Below are positions 1-12,900 of a stretch of DNA of 64,000 nucleotides, piece by piece. Made by a program: the position numbers and the translations under genes. The notes beneath the pieces are model-generated. The model saw nothing but the letters and a program-made list of their open reading frames with translations, searched no databases and was not told the DNA's origin. Where the stretch lies: NCBI RefSeq assembly GCF_039555335.1, contig NC_092637.1, positions 8,762,038 to 8,826,037 on the forward strand, in the 5' to 3' direction. Every line of letters begins with the position of its first letter. The stretch's first letter is position 1. The DNA is from Amphiura filiformis. Its lineage: Eukaryota; Echinodermata; Ophiuroidea; Amphilepidida; Amphiuridae.

Positions 1-54
1 CTTCACTTTTAAGTTTTGACGCGCTCTGCACCTTAGTTCCGCAATGAATAATTT

Positions 55-215
55 TTCTTGAGTCTGTGTAGTTGGAAGGGGGGGGTCAGGGTCATAAATT
101 TTTTTAACCCGCGATAGGGGGGTCATAAAAAATTGACTCCAGTCACCGACATATTTGTGACCCCCCCTCTTCCGAAGAAAATGCCAGCCCCCTTACCCGT
201 GGTAATTACAATTTG
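55..215. repeat. Fragment of a G/C-tract repeat also present at 38960-39395
   Basis: Carries runs such as GGGGGGTCATAAA and GTCACCGACATATT. The same phrases recur in inverted order around 38970-39380, so this is an interspersed repeat. Its ends were not determined. Confidence 0.5.
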
Positions 216-451
216 TTCTACCACTGAACACACTAAATCACTAAAATCAGACTAAATAGCTATCTAACAGTATTATAAATTATCTATGAGTATTAAAGAG
301 ATATTAAAGTATTGGTTTGTAAGTGAAAACTGTGTTTGGTGCGTATGTTCAATGAATCCCAGGTACAATTTCTGCATAGTAGGGAACGATCTGTCTCGCC
401 AAGGCCAAGAATTCACTCGTCAGGGCGAACTTTTGGTAAAGACCCTACACC

Positions 452-779
452 CAGTGGCGTAACTAGGGTTGGTAGCGCCGGGCAACAAACAAAATGTGCG
501 CCTACAACCCCCCGAGAATATCTTAGACGATTTGCGCAAAATTTTGGACAAATAAGGCCTACCACTAATTAATTTTGGTTACTAGAAGTCAGTTGAATAT
601 CGGTCTTAAAATGTTCTTTCAATTGATCTTGTGCTGAAATGCGCGAGAAGCGGGCGAAAATTTTGACTTTCATCGCTTGGAGGGGCGCAGAATCGATGCT
701 GAATTGGTCAATTTGGCGCCCCCTAAGGGTAGCGCCGGGCACGTTGCCCCCTCTGCCCCCCCCGGTAGTTACGCCACTG
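452..779. mobile_element. hAT-type MITE with 8-bp target duplication
   Basis: Ends CAGTGGCGTAACTA and GTAGTTACGCCACTG are inverted. The element is flanked on both sides by CCTACACC (444-451 and 780-787), a perfect 8-bp duplication as made by hAT transposases. It has no coding capacity (328 bp). Confidence 0.85.
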
Positions 780-855
780 CCTACACCTGGGTATAAATGT
801 TTGGCAACCTTGTATCTCCATTAGTACCTGAGTAAAATCTCTGTTAGTACTTTAC

Positions 856-984
856 CTCTAATAGTTTCATGGCTTTCTGATATTGTTTTTCTCGACATAA
901 GAGGGCAGCCTCCAAGAGACATGGCATATCAGATTCCTTGTCCTTATCTTTGATGTTTTTCAGCAGTTTTCTGCACTGGTCATA
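856..984 (-). CDS. SRP72: SRP72 coding exon 9, last one in the window
   Basis: 129 nt, phase 0 at both ends, with acceptor TTTCATTTCAG and donor GAG|GTAAAG. Encodes [20 protein letters not shown] and then a TPR helix with [17 protein letters not shown]. The next exon is not present between 1 and 855, so the gene continues off the left edge. Confidence 0.93.
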
Positions 985-3900
985 CTGAAATGAAAAAGTA
1001 AACAAATCAAAATGATCTTGAAACGCATGTGAAGAGATTATGTAGAAACATGGATCAACACTTTTTGTATATTTTCCCTTTTTTTCCATTGTTGCATATT
1101 CAGGCATGTGAGTGGGGTTTAAAAAAAGGGGCCCCACTTGGTTTCTGGCACATTTAGAGGGCATTTTTACACATAAATTAACACTTACAACTTTACTTAA
1201 TTTTTTACAAAATTTACTTACCAAACTACAAATTCAATGGCTATTTGTGCGTATTTCACCACAAAAGAGACAATTATAAGCTTGTATTTCATTGCATAAA
1301 TGTTAGCGTTGGCTGACAAAATTACATTTAATGGTGGGCATGATGTATCTTCTCTTAATTCCATGTGATTTTTTATAACGTAAATGTTACACTTTTGATG
1401 GATGGGTTGGATTGAAAATACCTCTCGGCGCCACACAGGGAAAAAACTGGTGGTCACCATCTTAACATCATTCCGATGGGCTCAGTTCTAAACGTAAGGA
1501 CAAGGAACCAAAGAATATGTGAACTCCACAACGTCGCGATGATGTTATTAATGAACTGCGTTTTATGACATTTCTGATGATCGTTAAACTCATTTTCCAG
1601 TCATTTTATTGTGACAGGTAATGCTATCAGAGGTACACAGACACATTTTTGGTAAAAGCGGAAATTGAAATTGGTCAGAAAAATGGAAAAAGTGGATTTC
1701 CACTAACTAGCGGAGGTCTCACAGGTCTGCAGATAGCAGGGTGTTTGCTACACCCTTCATGAGAGTTATGTTGCACTGTCCTGCAGGCTTAATTTTATTC
1801 TGAAACCATAACGGGACGCAAAAATGTTATAACCCATAGGAACACATAAGAAAGGGTCAGGGTTAGGGTTAGAATAAAATTTTGCATCCTGTTATGGTTG
1901 CAAAAAAAATTACGCGACCTGCAGATGTAGATATAAAGGACGACTTACTTGATTTGTATATACCATAATAAGACATCGATTACAAGCCATGGCTGATCGT
2001 TGCTGGACACTCAGCTTGTGGTTCAGGTTATCGGATATGGTTGCTTTGATTTTCTTCTTAGAATCAAATACATTTTGGTCCTTGTTGAGACTGACTATGT
2101 TATTGGATGCTACTGCCATTAATCCAATATCATCAGGTCTGGGAATTAAAAAAAAAAACAATAAAAAAATAACAACATTAGTTACTTTTTTGAAAATCTA
2201 ACATTTAAAGACAGACACTAAAACCATCACTATGTAACATACAAAGTTCTTTACTAATGCCAGCAACATACCTGCCAACATTGAAATCCCAAAAGAGTAC
2301 TCAATGGGAGCGTAGCGAGCAAGCGCTCTCACGGTTCACGGCCAGGGGCCTGCTTAAGGGTCCTGGTGGGATACAGGGGAAACGCCCTGGTGGGGGTAGA
2401 GGGTTTCTACACTTTTTACAAGCCCCTTACAGAAGGCACATTTTATAGAAAAAGTCGCCAAAAACTTTGAATAAAGAAAAATAAATAAACTTTCTGGTAA
2501 TAAAAAAAAAATCAGATTAGTAAGATTTTTTGACACCTGGAAATCTAGAAATCTTACTAAATACGACAAAATCTTACTAGTTGGCAGGTATTCAGCCAGG
2601 GCGTGGAATGCATCAACATCAGAACTGCCCAATCCACTGAGCGTTTCAAGAGTCAGCTTAAAACTTTTTTTTTTTGTCAATTTGTAAATGCTATGGTATA
2701 TTCATTCATTCATTCATTCATTCATTCATTCATTCATTCATTCATTCATTCATTCATTCATTCATATTTTATTTTCATCAATCATCAACATCAATATACA
2801 AGTGATACTAATAGCTCAACAAAGTAATAAAATCAAATGTAAACAAGAGTCATTGGTATATAAATAAATTTTAATACAATTAGACAGTAACAATTAAATC
2901 AATATAATTAAATTAGAATAACATTACTATGTATGATTGACCAAAATACACTTTAAATGCATAATATATCTGTGTATAACATCTCTAAATGCCTGTCGGG
3001 TTTCTTGATTGATTGATTGATGATATGCTCTGAATGGGTGACTCCATTTGAAATCTATACTACCTGTGTGGGAGATTAAGATCATGTCTTCCATAGGGGG
3101 GATGGATTTCAAATGCAACAGCCCAATAAGTAGTGATCGCAACGATAAGCTCTCGATCATTATCATATCAACAACAATAGCAAAGACAACAATTAAACAA
3201 CAACTATAACAAACTACTAACCTTAATTTGACCACTTGGTTGTATATCTTCATAGCATCATCAGTTTTCCCTTGAAGCTGTAAGATGTAGCCCTTCTGGA
3301 CACGTACTGAACCTAATTCAGCTTCTATTTCTTCCTCCGTCATATCCTACAAAGAATAAGACAATACATGTGTAATATAAGGTAAACTAGTATAGTATTT
3401 GGGGTCTTCATAGCCTTGTTGGTTTTCCCTTGTAGCTGTAAGATTTAGGTGTATAACATAGTGACGATGTCAAAACCAATGTGTTTTACATAGTGCTGGA
3501 TGTTGGTCGCAAATTGTATTGGTCACAGATTATAAACTTGCCATTAATGTAGCAATTCATGTGTCTATTAAAAGTACACCTTTGAAAGTTATTTCCAAAA
3601 CATTAAAATGTTGTAAATTCGAACATCTCACATACAATAGATTGCCAAAGTTATTCATTACTATGTGAAAACCATTTTTCATGAAATCTCAACATCCGTC
3701 ACTATGGATTTTACCCTTTTGTTCACATCTATCAGTATGTAATACACCTAACAACATACCGTATTTCGTCAAATAGTCGCCCCCCTCAAATAAACGCCCC
3801 CCCCCACCACTTTCTTCAACCAAGATATTTTAAAAATGCCAATATTTCCATGCTATCTTGTGAAGTAAGCTTACCAAGTTGCCCACATGGTTGATAATAG

Positions 3901-6900
3901 CGTCAATAATTGGCGAAAATCTGGATCAGAAACCCGGAAGTGAACCAGAAGTCGAGTGTTTCTAGTTCATATTTCGTCATTTTAGCGTGAATTTGAAGTT
4001 TACCTCATGATTTTAACGGGAATTATCATTCTAAAATTGACCTTGAATAAACTCGCCCCCCTGGGAAAATGTAACACCCCTGGGGGGCGTTTATTTGACG
4101 AAATACGGTATATAGACACATACAGAGAAAAATAGTGAGTGCAGTCTTATTCTGAACAAGTTCAGGCAGGACAAAATACACAAAGCAGTGTTTGTATATA
4201 TCGCATTTTGGATCATAACTTTTTACTTTTATTAACTTACCGGGTCATCTTCCAAACTTTCTTTGCATAGCTGTTCAGCTCTCTCCAAGAGCTTTAAGGC
4301 CTCGGTATAATCACCCTGTCCTAGTACTAAACAAGCTTTGTTGTAGCACAATTCAAAGGTGTCGTCTTTCAACCCAAGGTCTTCCTGTGAAAATACAATC
4401 AGAAAGAGACAACTTTATTTCTATAACCAAATAAATATATATAAACAAGAAAAAAGTCTCAGAAATGAATAAACCTCAGGAATGTAGAGACCATTATCAC
4501 AGCTATATAATCCATTCGTCACCTTATCTCAATGTCCATAAATTAGGCAAGACACATCTGCGTGTTTCTACTGGGGAACGGTTGGCGGGTAATGCGGTTT
4601 AGTTTAGAGTGTTACCGGTTAATGTGCCCAGTGGAAACAGATCGGTTTAGAGTGATGCGGTGTGGACACCAGGCAACCGTGATCCACCTCATGAGGTAGA
4701 CCATGTGATGTGACACCCCGGTGTTTCTGCCAGTGGAAACGGAACGGTTAACGGTTGCTGGGTGTTGAACTTCTTTTATGTTGATTTTCTGGACCACATT
4801 ATGACCTTAAAAGCAGCTTGGGGTCAGGAAAATACTTTCAGTACTTCCGGTACACATCACAACCCTTATTTTTCAAGCGCCTGTAAAAACGTGGTGGTTG
4901 TTGCTTGAATCGGATTGTGGGTTACCATGTAATACCGGGTAAAAATACAGAGTACTCAGTGTAAACACGCAGATTGGGTTATCCCCCTATGGAAGACATG
5001 ACCTTATCTCTCACAGGATTTCAAATGGAATCACCCATTCAGGTAACTCCATTTGAAATTCACACTCCTTCAGGGACTACTTTTTGAGAGGAGTGAGAGC
5101 AATCACTCCTCTACAGCTCTTCTTAAGTTGCATTTGCAAGAGCGATTTATAGCTCCTCTAAATGACTCATTAAATTCTTTATGCTTTAATGACAACAGGT
5201 GCAAATAGCTCTTCTTGGAGAGACCAGAAGAGCATTCTACACTCTTTTCTAATTTTCAAAAGGCAGTCCCTATAGTATAGTATATTTATTAATAACACAT
5301 TGCAGCCAAATGGCTGAATTACATGAATTTTACAATTTGATTTAAATAGTATAAAACATCAAATAACATTTTAAAGACACATTTAGAAATTGTAAAAACA
5401 TCAAATTACATTTAGAATAATTGCACACGAGAAACATTTAAATATCATAAAAAACATCAAATATTGCACATTAGAAATAATTAATAATACCAAACAAAAA
5501 TGAGACCATGGGGGATTACACAGAACAGACCAGCTGTTTTAAAAGGGCTTAATTTGAAAATGGGGAATACATAATGAGCAGACCAGCTGCTTACAAAAAG
5601 AGTGGATTTAAATATTTGGAAAAAAAAATAGATAAAAATGAAAATGAAATAGCTATCACAGACAAAATTGCACTGAGCAGACCAGCTGCTAAAAAAGTTT
5701 GAAATACCTAATAACAAGGGGGGGGGGGGCAACCAAATTAACACAAGGTAAAATTCGAAAACCTGGCAGCAAAATAAATGCTCCCTGCTCCCTGTGTGGG
5801 AGATTAAGGTCATGTCTTCCACAGGGGGTGTATGGATTTCAACTGGAACAGCCCATTTGGTGAAGACACATCTTGCTTCTATTAAGAAAGAACTGTTTTC
5901 GTCGCTGGGCAGGAAAAACCTATGTGTTATTGGCCCCTGAACATGTTTTAAGCAACACTTCCTATGTAACTTTTGACAGTTTCGTTTTAAACATGTTCAG
6001 GGGCCACAATCACAAAGGAGGTTTTCCTGCCCAACGACATCATGTCATTTTGATATTTTTCTTGCTTTTCATTCTTCCACATATCATAAATAAAAGCTTT
6101 TACTCTTTTTTTTAGAAGAAAACTCTTGATTACGCAACAAACTGTTCTGTTTCTATGACAATATAAAACTTACAGTAGATTGTCCTTCCCATAGCTGCAT
6201 AGCAGCAACCACAGCTGACAGGTTGGTTTCACGCTCCTCATCAAAGTCATCCTGAGTTAGAAACAAGAAGTGTCACAAAAAAGGTTAATTTATAATTAGG
6301 GAATAAACTACCAGGGTTGGCACGCTTTTAAATCACAATTAATATCAAACGATTTTTAAATCAACTTTTTAAATTTTGTACCATTTGTTTCTCTTTCTGT
6401 TTTACTTCATTCCTAATGCTTCTTCAACTTTTGGATACAATTAAAATACCTTTATGATGTCATTATATTAATTAATTAAATTTTTGCGAAATTGCACACC
6501 CACACAAATTATAATTTGCTGATGCTTCACGACAGTTTTAATCAACTTACCGATGTGTTTTTAATGAGATCTTTGTAGACATCAAGACACTTTCCATACT
6601 GCTCCAATCGATACAACTGTAAAGAAATAAGACACAGTTGACATGTCATTAAATACACTTGTATGTATAAATCACACAATTATATAAGATCACATATTGC
6701 ACTTTATAGAAAGCTGCAGACCACATTGGCCCAAGACTGCCCTTTTAACCCCATGAGAACTACCTGCCGATTGGCCAAAAAGTAGTTTTCATTATCAATT
6801 GGACCAATCAGCAACATTGTTAGAATAATTCCCCCATGCAAAAAAATTGGGGTAAATTATTTGCAAACTCCATTCTGATCGGTAATTAAAATGAAGATAT

Positions 6901-9900
6901 CATGTAATTGACCAATCAGAGGCAATGTTAGATCAGCAGGTAGTGCTCAGGGGGTTAAATCACTCAGCATCATTCAAGGACTCAACACTAAACATGCACA
7001 TAACCCTAATCAGCCTATAATTATAGAATAATCATCGCAGCCAGGATAAGTGTCCCGATTTCTGTATGGGTAGACTGAGAAAAGTAACAGTATGTTTCCT
7101 TGTCCAGGGACATTTTAAGCAGCTCAATTTTTCCACAAGAACAGAATTATGAAGCTGCGGGGCTCGTACTTGTACCGTCATGCACCATATTACCGTTTCA
7201 CCCTTTGCACAGTTTCATCCCAAAAAGTTTGTGTAAACCATAAACTAAAGAGATACAGATTATTAGCAAACAGCTAAAGTCCCTGTTCGTTGTATGTTGT
7301 GAATCCTCGCATATAAGGGCAGATCATTTGATCGTTTGAGTGTCTTTGCGTATATGCGATAGAGCATTGCATGTCTTCGCGTTTACGTGAAAGACTGTAA
7401 AAATATGCGGTGGGTGCATAACAGTTTCGTCTGTCGCACTTTGTGGAATGATCGCCCTCATTAATGGGTGATGCTGGGAATTTACCTGTTTGCGGATAGT
7501 CTGTATCGCTTTAGTTTATGGTGTAAACATTGTTGGAACAGATCAAATGCTATGAGTCTCACCTATCAGTTAGGCCTAAAAAATAAAAATTGTTGTGATT
7601 GGCATAACATTAAAAAATCTAAGGGTAGGTAGGTCGGGATTTTAATTTTTTAATTTTTTTTTTTTACTTTTAAAGCTGTAAATATCGTTTGATAAAGGCT
7701 TTGGAACTTTTTTCTTCTTTTTTTAAATTAATTTATTAATTAAAAAAAAAAATTTGTAGGTCGGGTTACGCTAATCAAACAATTCTGTTTTTTAGGCTTT
7801 ACTATAGGTAACTGAAAAAAAGTGCATACATAGCCTTTCATGCAGAATCTCTCATTTTTACTGGGTTTCTAACTGAATAGTTACAGTACTTTTTCCTGTA
7901 TATTTGCTAATATACCTACCACTTGGCCTTTCAACTCCTTCAATTTCTGACTTGGTTCAGACACAGCATTGATGGTGGACAGAGCCTCATTGATCTTGTT
8001 TAGACGATACTGACAATACGCTTTCTCAAATACCAGAGCACTGCAAGCAAATGTAAGGAAATAGTTATAGAGTATAGCAAATATAACAAATCATTATAAA
8101 TCTATCAACTTCAATACTGTACTGAAATACATTAGGTGGGTATAAACAACTATTGATTGTCTAATCACTTCAGAAGGACTTCACGAATCTATGTTTATTC
8201 AATTTGTGTAATAAACATTTTAATTTGTAGACTGTACAATCGAATCCACAATATTAGACAGTTAGCTGTTATCATAATCATGCAAAGGTTTAAGTCAGAG
8301 CATAAACTTGCAAGTCGTCACCCTCATAACCAAACTGCCTAAGTCATTATTATATGTTTCTCATCTCTTTTTATGTATTCCACAAGTTAATGAAGAATGC
8401 AGCTGGAAATTTGATTAATTATGGGTTTATTACTCAGAAAATCAAAATTGCAAATAAGAAACATGTAATAATGACTTAGGCATGTAATAATAACTCGCGT
8501 CCGGCGCGTCTGCGTGGTTTACTTCGCGAGGGCAGCTTTAGCTGCCCGAGCGAAGTAAACCACGCAGACGACGCGGACGCATCGTTGTTAATCGGTGATG
8601 AACAACGGTGAAACATGATTGAATCCCTAATAACATAGTAACCAGAGTTCAACGGTCCAACCTCTTTTATACCAATATCTCGGTTATAAATCCTAAAAAA
8701 TTAAGACAAATTATCTTTGAACGAAAACATTTTTTCATCTCTTTGATAAAACCATGAAGTGAAATCTAAGAACAGTAACCGGAAGAATACAAACGTTGAG
8801 ACAAAAGGACAAGTAGTTTTGCCCTACGTTAAAGGAACTTCCGAAGCCCTACGAAGAATCTTCGGCACCTACGGTATCAGAGTTTGTTAAAAACCCACTA
8901 AAACTCTGAGGCAGCTACTTGTCTCACCTAAAGACAAAACTGAGAAGAAAGACATTACCGGACCAATTTATTACATCCCCTGTCAGGGGAAAACCCTGAG
9001 GGGCCAGTGTTCAGAATCTTACACTGGTGAGACTGAAAGATCTTTGAAAACCAGATTCTCAGAACACCGTCGTCCGAGTACTACCTCGTCGGAAGTCTCC
9101 CAGCACATCCACATTGAATCCCCCAGCCACCAAGTTGATTTGGATGAGGTCAAAATCCTCGACCGGGATGCTAGATACTTTGAAAGGGGTGTGAAGGAGT
9201 CAATTTACATCAGAGTCAACCAACCATCTCTCAACCGCGACGGGGCCGATACAAGTTACCCAGAGTGTATTGACCGGGTTTTGGGGTCAAGTGTCCAAAA
9301 GGTCACTGATCCCAAACTTGGGTTGCCAGTCTCCAGATGAAGGTCAAAGTTGTGACCGAAAATTTGAGGTACGTCTTAATTTTGTGTTGAGATCATAAGT
9401 TTAAATTTACAATTATGAAGTCTACCAACACAGATGAACTTTCATGCAAGTAGTTTCTTGTTATATCTTAATTCCTCACTTTAAAACATATTGCATAAGT
9501 ACACATAATTATTCAGTCAATGCTTGGTCCCATGGCTTGACAGAAGAGATTAGACTGGACATACAATGTTTACAAGTGGTCTTACCTGGCAAAGGATGGA
9601 TTGTTGACAATTTCCTTGAAGGCTTGCTGGAATTGAGACAGTTGAATCAAGCACACTACTTTACATTTGAAAGCAGTCTCATCGTTTCTTGCTTCCTTCA
9701 GAACTGTCAAAAGAAATGGGATAAATTCAGAAACTCTGTTATTTGTTCGGCTATAAATAAAAGGCAAGTCAATAAAGTCCCAACTCACGCTCGCGTAAAT
9801 TCACATAAGCGTGCGCCATTCACGCATTATGCAACGCACAACTAGCGTAAGCATTGCGCCCAACTGCGCTGCGTGCATACCATTCTATATCAATAGCGGT

Positions 9901-12900
9901 ACACTGTGACTGTGTTATGAATCTAATTTTTTCCGCCATATATATAAACCCAACAAACTCTAGCAAAGATCCTCAGCACTATCCATAACAAGCAATATGC
10001 TGGTTGTGGCCCAGTGCTGCACTATCCATAAGCAATCTACTGTCTATGCTGAGGTGGGGAGGCCTAGTCACGATTATCGCACTTTCAGTTTCCCACGCGT
10101 TTGAACGGGAATTGGATTGCGTACTTTTTCGATGTCTAGTGAGCAAATTTTTTCAATATTTTGAGAAAATGATGTCAAATTTTCTATTCTGTAATGTTTG
10201 GTAATAATGTCTTTTGCCAATAGTATGTTTAAAGTTGTAATTTTGTGTTTTTGATCGCAAAGATCGGATATTTTCGCTTCGATTCAATTCTGAACCCTTC
10301 GCATAGGGTGCCGATTTCGCAGAACTTTGACGATAATTTTGCCTTTTGGACACTAATATGCTTTCGATCCTTAATTTTGTTTCAACCGAGTCTTAAATTA
10401 GCAAGCACAATACGGTTGGTACCACTTTTATATACATTGCTGAAATTTTAAAGATTTTTTTCAAGTTTCTAACCGGCGCGCCAAATCGTTAAGTGTGTAT
10501 TTCCCATTGACATCCAAAATGGCGTAAGCCAGTCCTACGGCGTATATAGGACTGGCAAGCGAGTCTAGGGAGGCCCATTTTATGATCGGGTTCTCATGTT
10601 CTAAAGCAAAACAACACTACCATAAAATTCTGTAAATGTAGATCACTTTGCACATGTAAACCACCTGTTATATGGGACAGTTTTCTTGGGCTAATGCAGT
10701 TATCCACACATATCAAGGTGAGCTTGCTCTTGTGCAGTGCTGGTGGTGTTTATGCCAGCTCTGGATTTTTCATTCATTAATTCACCTCACAGTTTTCCAT
10801 TATAGTATTCAACTTTACTACCTGGATCCTCAAGTTTCCTTCCACCCTTGAGGAAATATTTTCATCCTTCCAGCATCCAACTTTGGCAGTTTTTTGGCTC
10901 GATCTTCGCCAGAAAATTTTATCAGACCAAGATGGCCGCATGACTTCAGAATTCTGCACCCATTACCTATGGTTGTACACAGCTACCACAATGGTCATGC
11001 CACGCCCATTGCATGGACAAGAAATTGGACTTCATGTTCTCTCATGCTATGTTGTATTTCATCTCTTCAAAACATGGTGAGATTGTTCCTATTGTTCTGC
11101 ATCAATTCTGCCTTCAATTTGCAAATAATTCTATAAGCTTACCTATCCGACTTTGGCTGCTTACTTGCTGGTACTAGTGGTAGTACTACTGTTACTGAAC
11201 AATGCAGTCATACCAGTTCACCCTCTACTTAGTTATAATAACTCTGAGTGTTCTTCAAATCTCCCACAGGCCGAACAATTTGACCAATGGCCGCACAGAT
11301 GATATTAGTGCTTCAATCAATCACAAAGTACTACGGAGGCAAGCTGACCTTCCCAACATATTTGTGTTCTGGTTGGAAGAAATGGGTCTGAACTTTGATG
11401 ACTACACGGGCTCATTTTTTTCTGTTCTTGATTATGAGTCGAACAATTATGGCCCACCAACCACGTTTACTTCACTGAAACTTACATACAAGAAGCTGAA
11501 AATGAATTTCAGCCCCAAAAGAAATGTGTCCTTAGCCATGGCTCTTCTCCTGTTAGCAGGTGATACTGAGGTTAATCCTGGGCCACGCCCGGTGAAATAC
11601 CCATGCCTTATCTGCCAAAAACCAGCTAAATGGGGCCAGCAATGTCTCCAGTGCGATCAATGTGACGGCTGGTACCACATCGAGTGTATGAACATGCCAG
11701 AAACTCTATACGAGGCCAATGCACATAGTAGTGCAGCGTGGATTTGTTGCCAGTGTGGCCTGCCTAACATCAGCCCCACAATATTCCACACGCTTTCCAG
11801 CATTTCGTTATCAAACTCCTTCAGTTGCCTGGATGACACTACCTTATCCCTTTCTGAGGACATTGGGTTACCGATTGCATCATCTTCCCCTTCAACCAAT
11901 CCTCACCGTTCCAAACAGGTTCCCAGTCAATCTCACCACAAAGGTCATCGGAAACTTAAAGTGTTAGTGGTGAATTGTGATGGTTTATACTGAAAAAGTT
12001 CCCCAGCTTGAGAACATGATTCAGCATCATAATGCAGACATTGTCATTGGAACTGAGTCTCACCTCAGTAGTGCTATCCTCACCACAGAAATTACCCCTC
12101 CTGGCTTCATTACTTATAGGAAAGATCGAGCCCATGGGAGGAAAGGCGGTGTCTTTATCATGATCAAAGACGACATAATTGCCACTGAGTGTAACATTGT
12201 AGAATCTGAGGCTGAACTGACATGGATCGAGATCCACATCCAGCATCAGAAGCCGTTAATTCTGGGCTCCTTTTATCGCCCACCAAAATCTCCTGTTTCC
12301 AATCTTGAACAACTTGCAAACTCTCTGTCCGATATCCAATCTAAATTCAAGGACGCAATCATCGCTGCTGGTGACATAAATTTAGCCGATATCGATTGGA
12401 TCGACCGAGTGGTAGAACCTTATGCCATAGAACCTTCAAAATGTGCTTTTCTCCTTGATATGTGCAATGAATTTTTATGGACCAAATGGTAAAGGAACCA
12501 ACACGCATTTCGGTGCGACCAAAAACATCCTTGATCTCGCTTCTCACCACCCATCCCGCATTCATTGAGCAGTGTAAGGTGTATTCGGGATCAGTGACCA
12601 TGAGTTAGTCTGTTTCACATTGAACACTAAGCCAAAGCTGAACAGGAAAATTCCCCGCAAAGTGTTCATGTTTGATAAAGCCGACATTAACAACCTGAAA
12701 GCTGACATGCTTAATTTTCAGCAAATGTTCCTATCTAGCGACCCTAATTCAAGATCCGTGGAGTCAAATTGGGACATGTTTACTTCCAAAATTCTTGAGC
12801 TTATGGAGAATCATATCCCATCCAAGATGTCTGCTACCCATCATACAAACCCTTGGATCACTAAAGGGGTGCGGAAGATGAGCAGAAAAAAACAGCGCCT

